From Sporothrix humicola (lineage: Eukaryota; Ascomycota; Sordariomycetes; Ophiostomatales; Ophiostomataceae), in assembly GCA_021396245.1 (NCBI GenBank), contig WNYE01000105.1, positions 1 to 64,000 on the forward strand: a stretch of DNA of 64,000 nucleotides. The letters are read 5' to 3'. Position numbers and translations under genes: made by a program. Shown piece by piece: positions 54,752 through 64,000 of this stretch; position 1 is the stretch's first letter, and each line of letters begins with the position of its first letter. The notes under the pieces are model-generated. The model had not been told where the DNA came from and searched no databases. It saw nothing but the letters and a program-made list of their open reading frames with translations.

Positions 54752-56440
54752 ATGGCTTCGTCGACGATGTCGGCCAATACGGCGCAATCGGCGCCAGAGC
54801 GAGAACAGTCGCTTGACGACAACACGACAAGACAATCCTCAGAAAACTCGACAATAGAGACGACGGAGACAATAACTGATACCGCGACACTGCCCAATGG
54901 CCACGACGCGGCCCGGGGCACAATGGACGAGTCCCAACGAAACGCGCATTCCGATAACGCCGTGACCGCAAACGAAAACGCAGATGACGACAGACCGGCG
55001 CCGTTTCCACCATATCGAGAGCCAGAAGACGAGGAAGAACTTGAGACGATACGGAATGTCGTCCACGACCCACTAGGGATCTCTGTGCAGGAGAACCCGG
55101 CACTGCTACGCTCAACAGGCGGCAGCGCGCCGCAACCACAAGACCGAGACACTTTACAGTCCGAGCCGATCGCCGAAGCAGCATCTGAAACGACCTCTGA
55201 ACCAACCTCCGACTCTCTCTCTACCCCAACACAACCCGCCGAACAGACGCCTGAAGTAGCGGCCGAGACAACGGCGACGGCAGCAACCGAGCCCGAACCG
55301 TTTGCCCAGCCAAAGCCGCCTTCTCCCGTCTCCTCACCACCAGCGCCTCCTCCGTGGTGGACACACAGTCGTGATGGGTCTCAGAGCAACAATACCTTGA
55401 ATACCGACGTCGGGCGGCCAGCAACAGCCGCCGCGAGCACAAGCCGGACGAATACTGCCACGTCCTTCTTTAGCGCACCCTTCCTACGACGACTCGACTC
55501 GTCTTCCCGCAGCCACGGCACATCTTCTTCGGGAGCATCCTCTTCAACACAAAGGCCTTCCACAGGCACCACACATACGTCTTCCTCAAAACCCAAGAAC
55601 GGCCAACCGTACTACCAGGGCCACCACCGGCGCGACACATCCTCGTCGACACTGGACCTTAACGCGAACCTCATTACTCTTCAGGACAACGAGGCTGAAG
55701 AAGGCGACGGCGGCTACGACAGCTACGGAGGCGGCAGCGGATGGCAATATAACGGAGCCCCTACTGATACCATTGCCACTCCGACATCCCCATCGACACT
55801 CCTCTCGCCGACAAACTCCTCTCTCCTAAGTCCTGGAGCACCGCCAGGCAGCGCTGGTAGTAGTAACACGAGCCACGCCAGCCGTGCCGGAAACACCAGC
55901 CCTTTAACAGCTTCGGCCACGTCCCCGACTCTGTCGACAACCACACGTACAACCAGCAACATCCACAAGACCAACTCCAACTACAACCGCTGCTGGGCTC
56001 GCCGTGTCGACATTACCGACCACGTCGTCATCGGCGCGGGTAATTCTGGTGGCAGCGGCGGCCTGTTTTCTGGCTTCTCGTCGTCCAACAGCCAGCCCCA
56101 TCCCAAGCTCGGCGCTTTTGTCGTCTGGACCATCCGCGTACAGACCCTGGACGGCGGTACCAGCACCACGGCCAGCAACGGAACACCCGCTCCACACTCG
56201 TTTAGCATCTACAAGCGATACTCGGAATTTGATACCTTGCGCCGCAAGCTCGTTGCAAGTTTCCCACAGGCCCGCGGCGGCGGAGCACTACCTCCGCTGC
56301 CGCCCAAGAGCGTCCTGGGCAAGTTCAAGCCGGCGTTCCTAGAGCAGCGGCGGCTGGGTCTGCAGTATTTCTTGAACTGTATCCTGCTGAACCCCGAGTT
56401 TGCCGGCTCACCCGTCCTGCAAGAGTTCCTCTTCTCGTGA
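54752..56440 (+). CDS. PX-domain protein, Ypt35-like
   Basis: A single exon encodes 562 aa. Residues 1 to about 405 are Ser/Thr/Pro-rich disorder. The PX domain is C-terminal (about 413-562) and reads VDITDHVVIGAG, a Gly/Ser insertion, then GAFVVWTIRVQT, the phosphoinositide-binding YKRYSEFDTLRRKL block, PPLPPKS, and LEQRRLGLQYFLN. A lone PX domain at the extreme C-terminus is the Ypt35 arrangement. In yeast, Ypt35 is an endosome/vacuole adaptor that recruits Vps13 through a Pro-x-Pro motif, and several such motifs occur in the disordered part here. Orthology to Ypt35 is inferred from architecture, and the low-complexity region is not alignable by eye. Confidence 0.8.
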   Translation: MASSTMSANTAQSAPEREQSLDDNTTRQSSENSTIETTETITDTATLPNGHDAARGTMDESQRNAHSDNAVTANENADDDRPAPFPPYREPEDEEELETIRNVVHDPLGISVQENPALLRSTGGSAPQPQDRDTLQSEPIAEAASETTSEPTSDSLSTPTQPAEQTPEVAAETTATAATEPEPFAQPKPPSPVSSPPAPPPWWTHSRDGSQSNNTLNTDVGRPATAAASTSRTNTATSFFSAPFLRRLDSSSRSHGTSSSGASSSTQRPSTGTTHTSSSKPKNGQPYYQGHHRRDTSSSTLDLNANLITLQDNEAEEGDGGYDSYGGGSGWQYNGAPTDTIATPTSPSTLLSPTNSSLLSPGAPPGSAGSSNTSHASRAGNTSPLTASATSPTLSTTTRTTSNIHKTNSNYNRCWARRVDITDHVVIGAGNSGGSGGLFSGFSSSNSQPHPKLGAFVVWTIRVQTLDGGTSTTASNGTPAPHSFSIYKRYSEFDTLRRKLVASFPQARGGGALPPLPPKSVLGKFKPAFLEQRRLGLQYFLNCILLNPEFAGSPVLQEFLFS

Positions 56441-57228
56441 ACCCCTTTTTTCACACATACCTCACCTTCACTTCATGTACATCTCTTGAGCATTGTCTTT
56501 ACTACACGTCTTTAATTTTTTATGAACCGGAGCAAACGAGCAAAAGATTAGCATACCACCATTTACACCAGCTCACGGCGTTTTATATTTTATTCTTTTT
56601 TTCACTACTAGCATCCATATTGTCTAATTCATTTTTGGTTAATACACATTGAACTCATGGTAAATGGTGATATCACGTGGCATAATGGAGAGAATAAGTG
56701 ACGTTGAAAAACAAATGACAAGAAAAGAGCAGTAGCCCTGTACGTTGAGTACTTTGGACTACACCCTTTTATATGCCGCAATGAACTTTTATTACAACCT
56801 TGTCGAAGACGAATCTCGGTTGTTGGTATGTGTGTCTTTCGTCTGACGTGTCTAGTGACGTGTGAGAAAGAATATGAAGCTATGAGAGGCTATGAGAAGC
56901 TGAAAGTACAAAAAGGGTGAAGAAGAGACCCTCTAGATTTCGATGAAGAAAAAAAAAGATGCCGGTTGAACGCCAAGAAAGGACCAAATATGGAAGCTTT
57001 GAAAAGAGATCCCAGAGAAAGAAGATGGAAAGATGAAGAATGCTTGCCTACGCTGCCCAAAAAAGACAAAAAAAAATGTGAAGAGATTAAAAAGGTAAAA
57101 GAAAAAGACCGCCGACCATGCAATTGCACACAGAAAAAGTTGAAAAGGTATTAAAGTAAGTCACAAGAGAAGTGAAGTGAGGATGTGGGGAGGAGAGAAA
57201 AGGTCGAGTCAAAGAAGAAGAAGAGCGA
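56441..57228. other. convergent 3' UTR region
   Basis: T-rich after the PX gene, purine-rich before the opposing phosphotransferase gene. No gene is seen. Confidence 0.5.
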
Positions 57229-58905
57229 CTATTGGACCTTGTGCGCCTTCTTGCCGTTGCCGGCCGCACCGTTGACAAACGGCGACGCCGTCGCGGCCGC
57301 CTCCGCCTCGAGCCGCTGCTTGTTCTCCAGCTGCTTCTCGGCCGGGATCGTCAGCGCGTTGATCCCCAAAAAGTTGCAGATGCTGTTGATCACCAGGTAC
57401 GCCCAGCGGAAGTAGACGGCGGCGGCAAAGAAGAAGTACGCCCACAGGTACTTGAGCTCAAACGACGCGCTGATGCCGCCCCACGAGTCGCCGAAGCCGA
57501 GCATGGAGCCCAGCACGGGTATGTTCACCAAAAAGGCGCCGCCCACCAGAGGAGTGAGCATAACAGTCCAGTAGGGGAACGGCTGGCGCGTCAGGTGTGC
57601 CAGGATCATCTTGGTTGTCATGCGGCCAAAGACGAAAGCCATGGTGACACAGAACAGCACAAGGTGGTTGTCGCTGCGAATGTACGAGTGCGGCGAGTAC
57701 ACCCAGGCGCCAATGGCGAGCGTGTAGACAATCATGGGCGTCCACTCCATGAACACGGGCGCAATGGGCTGGCCGCGGGAGCGGCGCGCCTGGACGACGT
57801 GCAGGATGCAAAAGGGGATGTGACCTGTCAGCAGCGAGATCGTGATGCTGGCGACCCAGCCGTCACGAAACGAGTAGTCGCCGATCCAGTTGACAATGGT
57901 GCTGCCGAGCAGGTGGGTGGCGCGCTCTTCGCCGCCAAACAGGCTGACGAGACTGTCGGTCCAGATGCCGGGCCCATAGATGCCGGACAAGATCATGATG
58001 CCCGCCGCGATCAGCAGACCCTCGGTGGGACCGTTGATGTAGCCCAGGTACAGCGTGTGCGAGTGGTACGTCTCCCAGGTCGAGAAGAACATGGGCAGGC
58101 AGGGGCACAGAGCGGTGAAGACACCCGACTTGGACGTGCCGAGGCCCATGGCGGCGGTCTCGAGTAGACTGGCGAGGGTGCAGTTGAGCGAGTCGATGCC
58201 ATGGTCAAAGAGTTCGCCGAGACCGCTCGAAGTGCCCGTGCGGCGGGCCTGTTTGCCGTCGAGGTTGTCCATGGTCTGGTACATGAAGAGGCCGATACCG
58301 AAGCTGTAGTAGAGCCATGATGGACCGGGGCCGACGAGATCGGGCATGAAAATGACGAGCAGGCCGACGTTGGCGAGAATGAAGAAGAAGCCGATCAGGG
58401 TGACCATGTTGGGGGCCAGCCACATGGGGAGGAACTTGACGGAGGCATTCCACTGTAGGGAGGGAAAGTGAAAGTCAGTAAAGTGTTTTGCTTTGTTTCG
58501 TCTTGTCTCGTTGTCTGGTTGTTTTGTCTCGTCTGGTCACAGGTCCTCCTCAAATTTGTGGTGACGCTGATGCCTGCTCCTCAGCTCAAGCTCGGCGCGT
58601 GATGACGTACATAAGGATTCAGGACGTAGTGTGACAATGGCGACTTGTCAACACTCGAATATTTGTAGGTTTTCAGATGGACGAGCGCATCATCAGAGAT
58701 GCTGTCAACAACTGCAGTGGACTTTTTTCCTAGACGAGTGGTGACGGGAAAAGGAAGAAATTGCGCTGCAATTAGCTGTCAATGTTCTGCTGTGTTGCAT
58801 GTGAAACCCAAGCTCCAGGGGGGCCGCCCTCTCAAAAAATAAATTGTAGGAAATGTAGGAAAATCCTTTTAGGGGTGAAGAGGACATACTGTTATTCGGA
58901 GCCAT
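57229..58905 (-). CDS. choline/ethanolamine phosphotransferase (CDP-alcohol family)
   Basis: Three coding exons: 58905-58890 (16 nt), 58711-58611 (101 nt) and 58452-57229. The introns are 178 and 158 nt. They sum to 1341 nt, or 446 aa. The joined start reads MAPNNIVDSISDDALVHLK, then the family's YKYSSVDKSPLSHYVLNPYW block continues across the second splice into FLPMWLAPNMVTLIG. The catalytic CDP-alcohol motif DGx2ARx8Gx3Dx3D is complete at residues 104-126. About eight to ten hydrophobic helices follow, ending in an Ala/Lys-rich tail. The enzyme makes phosphatidylcholine or phosphatidylethanolamine from diacylglycerol in the ER (Kennedy pathway). Cpt1 and Ept1 cannot be told apart by eye. 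Confidence 0.92.
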
Positions 58906-61196
58906 GATGGGCAAAAATGTGAGGATTGAGGTCGCGGGTCGGAGGATGGCGATCGCGAGAAGAGAAAGAGGAAGGAAAGAGGGAAGAAGAAAAGGGAAAG
59001 AGGAGAAGAAAGACGGAAAGAGAAGGCACGAGGAGACCAGGAGACAAGAAGCCGAGAAAGAGGAAAAACACGTAGGGAAAGAGGAGCAGTCTGGTCAAGT
59101 CGCGACTGGCGAGGCAGGCACGAATGGACGGGGACGGGACGCTGGAGGATACCGGGCTAAGCGCTGTTACTGTCTCTTTTTGCGTCTTCTTGTGTCAATT
59201 CTGTCCCTATTTGTCCACTGCCGGGGAGGGGGTACAGCAGAACTGGAGACGTGTGTCTGCCAGGTCCTGCTTTTGCTGGAGCTGCTTCTGCAGCTTTTTG
59301 TCTCTTGCCGTTCGCGGAGAGCGAATCAAGCTGCAGTTGCCGTTGGGGTTGAGGTGGGGCGCGGGTCTTGGTTGAGAGGAGCCGAAGAGATGAGCAGGAA
59401 AAGGTTCAGAATGGGAAAGAGAGAAATAGGGGAGTGCAGGCGCGATGCACAAGGCAGGTTGTGTGAGGAAGGTGCAAACGGTTGGCGATGCTTTCCTTTT
59501 GGATGTTGAAGGAAAGTACGACGAATAGAGACAAATAGATGAAAAAGGGTAAAATGGCCAAAAGGTTGAACGGTTAAGGGTACCAACAAGAAAAGGGGTC
59601 TATTCTTTCTCTTAAATTTCCTAATTTTTTCTTTTCTTTCACACGCTCCGCGCGCTCTCAAAGCTTTCATTTTAGCCTTGCGTAACAGGTGCTTCTGCCC
59701 CGCTTTTGGCCACGCAGAATCGCAGCAAAAAGCTCACTAAACCCGGCGCGCGCCAAGAGAACCACACAGTGCCTGTTGTTCATAGTGGTGTTTGCGGGCC
59801 GCATTTTCTTTGATCTCAGCATCCAATTTTACCTGGTAAGAAAGAGTACGAGAAGAAGCGCAACCAAATTGCGTTGTCCTTTCGTCCTCCAGCGGCCAAC
59901 CTTATTTTACAGTGTTCCTTCCTCCGCTAATTCCACCGTCGGACTGGTAAATTGCCGTCTTCCCGACTAGAAACAAGGAGGGAAGTCGCGGCCCGTTCGT
60001 GGTTGCAGTAGCCAGGTCAGTGACAGTTGTTCTTGCCCAGAAAGAAAGAAAGGCAAAAAAACCAAGGGGTTGTGCCTGCAAGATATTTTGGGAACGCAGG
60101 TGCCTGGTTTTGACACGTGAAAGCGGCTTTCACATCTAGTTGGGCAACACAACTCAACCAACAAGATCTCATATTGACCGGCACCGTACCAATACTGTTT
60201 CAACAGCCAATCCGATGACGTTGTTCGATCCGTGTTGTTGGGAACCTCTTTTCTTTTCTTTCTTTTTCTTCTTTCACTCTTCTTTCGCCCTGGAAGGTTG
60301 AAACTCATTCCCTTTCTGGTGTTATATTTCATTCTGACCACCTCTTTGTCTCTCATCTCGTTTCCTTTTTCTTCTTCTTCGTCACCGGGGGGGGGACGCC
60401 TTCTATTTATATATACAACAAAGCTCAACGCTTCAGCTCGGTACGGCTTGATCTAACGTCGTACACACTCACCCAAAGGGCTACGATCCATCGTCGTTCT
60501 CAATCCTTATCGGCAATGCTGCCGTCGGTCGTCTCACACATGGCGTTCTGGTGAGATGGGTCTGTGGACGGCCGCAATTGGCTGGCATATGCCTTTTGGA
60601 TGCTCTTGGATGCTTTCCCCCACGGACTAGGGCTAAAGTGCAACGCCCGTGGGCGTACAAGGCACCAGAATACATCACAAAACCAGCTCTGAGCCGAAAC
60701 TGTGAAACACACTTCTGTGCCGTTGGCGTTTTTTACTTACGCACTCGTCCGCAGAGGTGTTACCTAGAATGAAAGAGGGTGTCGTCCCTTGAACCCTGCA
60801 CCGTTCGTGTCCCTTGTTATCTTCCAACATAGGAGACGTCATCTCTCAATGTGAGGGGAAGATATGCTCCGGAGCCTCTTGATCTGAAAAAAATCATTTT
60901 GATGAGAAGACTATATGATGGTAAGTGACCTGAAAATGAGAGACAAATGGCACAAAAATATCCAAAGCGGGAAACCAAGTTTATACACGAAGAAGTTGTC
61001 GAAACGAAACCCAGAGAAAGAGGAAACAAGAAAGCCCGAGACCAAAACAGAGGATGCATTAGATTAACGGGGTGCTTCTCTGGCTAGAGACGCAGCCATG
61101 AAAAAAGACTCTAAAAGAAAACATCGACAGAAGCAATCTTCCACAGATTCCACCTCTTCTCACATTACATACACACACGCAATATCAACATTCCCC
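58906..61196. other. 2.3-kb intergenic region upstream of the phosphotransferase
   Basis: Purine-rich on the plus strand near 58920-59090 (the minus-strand leader). It then has mixed composition, a run of nine G at 60387-60395 and a TATA-like TTTATATATA at about 60407. Nothing downstream of the latter is recognisably coding. Short frames are not supported. Confidence 0.4.
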
Positions 61197-61965
61197 TTAC
61201 AGGGCCAGTGCGAAACCAGCAGCCAGGCCGCCCAGCGTGAGGCCGCCAGCCATGAGCGCCTTGGTGACCTCGATGGAACGACCGGCGCCGTTGGTCTTGG
61301 TGGTGTCGGAGCCGCCGCTGTTGCTGCCGCTGTCGGTGCCGAGGCCGGTGTAGATGGTGTCCGAGGCAGAAGCAGTGTTGGAGGCAGTGGCAGAAGCGTC
61401 ACCAGAGGCCGAGGCGGAGGCGTTGACGCGCTTGGGGTCGAGGGCACCGCAAGGGTGGTTCTGACGGCAATCGGAGGAGCAGGAGTTGTCGGTGCCGCAG
61501 GCGGCGACGCACTGGTTGCCCCACTCCTCGCAGACAAAGTAGGGGAGGGTCAGAGAGTACTCGGAGATGTTGGGCTGGAGGCCGTCGCCGCAGACGCAGC
61601 CGTAGGTGAGGGTTTTCTGGAGGAGCAAGCGTTAGCAAGCGATCGACGACTACAAGACGAGCTAACGACGAGCGCAGCGAGGAGGTTGCAAGGCAGCAAC
61701 AACCAAGGCGAACTCGAGCGAAGCGAGGACCAATAGCGAGGACCAAAAGCGAGGACCAGAGTCAACTTACGGGATCACAGGTGTTGGTCAGGGTGCTGAA
61801 GGGCTTGGTCTGGGCGCAGATGATGGGGCAAGTGCTGATCTCGGAGGAGCACCAGTACTGGCGGGTGGCGAGGGAGACCGAGTCGGGGTCGATGTAGTAG
61901 TCGGCGCGGACGGCGGAGACAAAGGCGGCAGCAACGGCCAGGACGGTGAACTTGAGGGAAGGCAT
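61197..61965 (-). CDS. DUF7707 GPI-anchored cell-surface protein
   Basis: Two exons, 61965-61771 and 61616-61197, flank a 154-nt intron (61617-61770, GTAAGT..CCAG). They give 615 nt, or 204 aa. The signal peptide is residues 1-21 (ends VRA). The mature start DYYIDPDSVSLATRQYWC and the following cysteine series (STCPIIC, TCDPKTLTYGCVCGDG, YFVCEEWGNQCVAACG, DCRQNHPCGALDPKRVN) are the fungal DUF7707 signature. A Ser/Ala/Thr-rich spacer leads to a small-residue site (NGAGRS) and a hydrophobic tail ending FALAL, a GPI-attachment signal. The function of the family is unknown. The start at 61965 is chosen because the signal peptide begins there, although the frame is open upstream. Confidence 0.88.
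61722..61760. repeat. three 13-bp tandem units inside the DUF7707 intron
   Basis: AGCGAGGACCAAT, AGCGAGGACCAAA and AGCGAGGACCAGA follow each other without a gap. The array lies near the 5' splice end of the minus-strand intron. Confidence 0.9.
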
Positions 61966-64000
61966 TGTGACAGGACTGGAGGTGTTAGTCTGTGAAGACG
62001 AGATGGACAAAAAAGGCAGAAGAAAGTAAACAAAGGAGGAAGCAGCAGAAGCGAAAAAAGAGAGAGACGGAGAATAATGGTTTTGCTTCCAACAGTCCGG
62101 ACAAAATATTCTGTCATCTACTGACTGTGTCTCTGTCTCTTATTTTCCTTTTGCCTTTCCCTTTCCTTTTCCCGTCGTGCAATGCAATGCATGTGCGCTT
62201 GGCCGTTCCTGCTGTCGTCTTGGCCAGGCTTGCGTTGCCTCGTCCAGTTTAGGATTTCAGTTCGGGCCTGCGCACTTGCACTTGCAGCGCTGCATTCTGC
62301 AACTTGCATCCTTGCGGACTGCAATCCCCTCCTTGTGTCGCCCATTGTTTATTGTTGATTTGCTGTTTGCTTGTGGCAGTCCACCGCCTCGCCATGTGTC
62401 TCTCCAGCCAGTCTCCTGTAATACACCGTCGTATGCCGGGCAATTGGCGGCGTGGGCCAAACACGAAGAAGCAATGACAGCATATCAGAGACAGAGAGAG
62501 GAGAGGGGCACAATAAGCATGACAACCAGCACGATACCAGTGCCGCCCCGGACAGTGAGACCACGCATTCCAAGAGGTAACGAATAGCCGAAGAAAAACA
62601 ACCAAACCAACAAGCAAACATTGGAGAGATGAGGAAGAAAGAGAACGAGAAGCAAAATGGAAAGCTGCTACCATACTGCTCGTTGGTTGCATGTTGACGT
62701 TTTTCAAACTTACTGTGCGGTGTGGTGGTGATGTTTTGATTTTGTTGATTTTCGGGTCAGGAGAGAGAAACGATCGTCAGGTACACAAAGGATGATCGTA
62801 AGAGGCGAGCGAAAAGTCGGCGACGCGTGTTTATTAACAAAAGACGGGAAGCTCTTTGGTGTTTTGATTTCGAGCGAGAATCGAGATAAAAACCGGCTGG
62901 TGAATTATTTTGGGATATTAAATTGATATTAAATTTTGGTCGAGTACTGTGTAAAGTATCTTTGGAAAAGGACAAGGCGAGAGTCGAGAAAGAGAAACGA
63001 AAAAGAGGTAGCGAATGTGGTGGGAATGCGAAAAACAAAAACAACGAGAAGCGAGTGACGATGATTCGAAAAGTAACGGATGAGGTCAGAAAAAGAGAGA
63101 GGGGAAAGAGGGAAGAAAAGAAGAAAGGAAGAAGGAGAAAAGGAGATTATGAGAGGAAGGCACAAGAAAGAGCAAAAATGCGGAAAGGCAGTGAGTGACT
63201 GTGCGCACGCGCTCTTCTGCTCTCTGCTTTTTGCCTGCAAAAAAAGAGTGGAAATGAGAGACAAGGGAAAGGAGGAGTGTCCCATCCGCCAAGAGGAGTC
63301 GAGAAGAGCCCCAAGAAGGAGCCAGAACAGACAGGAAAAGAGGAGTCGCGAAAGCAGAAAGGCTTCCAGCCCCGGCAAAAGGCCCGAGCTCTTGTTGTCT
63401 TTGCACTATCTTCTTCTGCTTTTCTCTCTTCGAGATCCCCCTATCCGTTGTTGTGCTAGAGCTCGGATCACGGAACGCGGAATAGGGAAAAGGGAAAGGG
63501 AGAAAAAGAGGGAACTGCTACGCTGCATCTGCCCGTATCTTGCGAGCACGATGTAATCTTGTATTTTTGTTGCATCTTATTTGTGTTCAGTATTGCAGAG
63601 AGTATCATCCGCCGGAGCATTGTTCCCTTTTTGCTTCTGCCGACTTCCCAGTTTTGTCATACTTGGGCGTTGTAACGACTTCTTCCTTCTCCTTCCTATC
63701 CCTCTTTTTTTCTCACGAGCTTTTCTTTCTCTCCTCTTCTCTGGGTGGGCTCGTAATGGAGAGGGGAAAGGGGACACGAAAAAATAGCTCGCCACGAGGA
63801 TGGGGAAAAAGACGAGCGAGCTACGAGCTACGGACGAGCTATGGGGGAGCTACTCGCGTGTTCTCGTGTACTTCTGGCTGGTCTGGCTCGAAGAGTCCAG
63901 AAACGGACCTGTATCGTTCTCTAGTTGGGTGGAGATATGGATATCGTGTGGTCGTCCAGCTTTCCGTATTGTCCGTCCACAAAAGGACGATCCACGGCAG
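61966..64000. other. window-end intergenic region
   Basis: The leader and promoter of the DUF7707 gene (to about 62150) are followed by mixed sequence. A purine-rich stretch (about 62980-63370) and a small GAGCTA repeat cluster near 63811-63857 come next. No gene is recognised. A gene whose body lies beyond the window end is possible. Confidence 0.4.
63811..63857. repeat. clustered GAGCTA motif repeats
   Basis: Four GAGCTA copies lie within about 45 bases, spaced irregularly (7-17 bp). They are read directly and have no known role. Confidence 0.7.

Noticed and set aside
1..64000. CRISPR arrays, rRNA genes, complete transposons or a biosynthetic cluster
   Set aside because: No regular spacer-repeat array, rRNA core sequence, transposase/reverse transcriptase frame or PKS/NRPS domain is visible.

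Overview
The window reads as a filamentous ascomycete (Pezizomycotina) nuclear chromosome, most likely a Sordariomycete. The support is: short introns with GT..AG ends and CTAAC-like branch sites, many long single-exon genes, large Ser/Gln/Gly/Pro low-complexity insertions in otherwise conserved proteins, a Kex2-type kexin, the fungal-restricted secreted families and a SepH-type septation kinase. A closer placement (for example Ophiostomatales, whose proteins often carry such insertions) is only a guess. I find seventeen protein genes and one tRNA gene. No gene is visibly broken.

Layout. 1-1265: leader or intergenic DNA with an AT-rich palindrome at the very edge. 1266-6937 (+): SepH/Cdc7-type septation-initiation kinase, 8 exons. 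7815-9242 (+): dihydrofolate synthetase. 9422-10330 (+): DUF218 protein. 10405-11584 (-): alpha/beta hydrolase, 2 exons. 12135-12239 (-): tRNA-Ala(AGC) with an intron. 14089-15920 (+): LETM1/Mdm38 mitochondrial protein, 2 exons. 17380-19245 (+): sorting nexin Snx4/Atg24. 20269-23091 (-): Kex2. 26615-32494 (+): very large PhoD-like phosphatase. 32936-33598 (-): Y14/RBM8A. 34187-35296 (+): long Cdc26-like APC/C subunit. 35940-41321 (-): TAF2. 42794-45260 (-): Sas4-domain protein. 46937-49063 (+): IQM-like IQ-motif protein. 51435-52343 and 52984-53676 (+): two tandem secreted Ser/Pro-stalk proteins, followed by a 57-base poly(A) tract and an AT-rich stretch. 54752-56440 (+): Ypt35-like PX protein. 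57229-58905 (-): choline/ethanolamine phosphotransferase with a 16-nt first coding exon. 61197-61965 (-): DUF7707 GPI-anchored protein with an intronic 13-bp tandem repeat.

Most genes are independent housekeeping functions: cell-cycle and septation control (SepH, Cdc26), transcription and chromatin (TAF2, Sas4), mRNA metabolism (Y14), membrane traffic (Snx4, Ypt35, Kex2), lipid synthesis (Cpt1/Ept1), folate and mitochondria. I see no secondary-metabolite cluster, no complete transposon and no CRISPR. The accessory-looking part is about 51.4-54.2 kb, with the tandem secreted genes, the poly(A) tract and the AT-rich stretch. Exon joins were made by hand. For every spliced gene the summed exon length is a multiple of three and conserved motifs continue across the joins.
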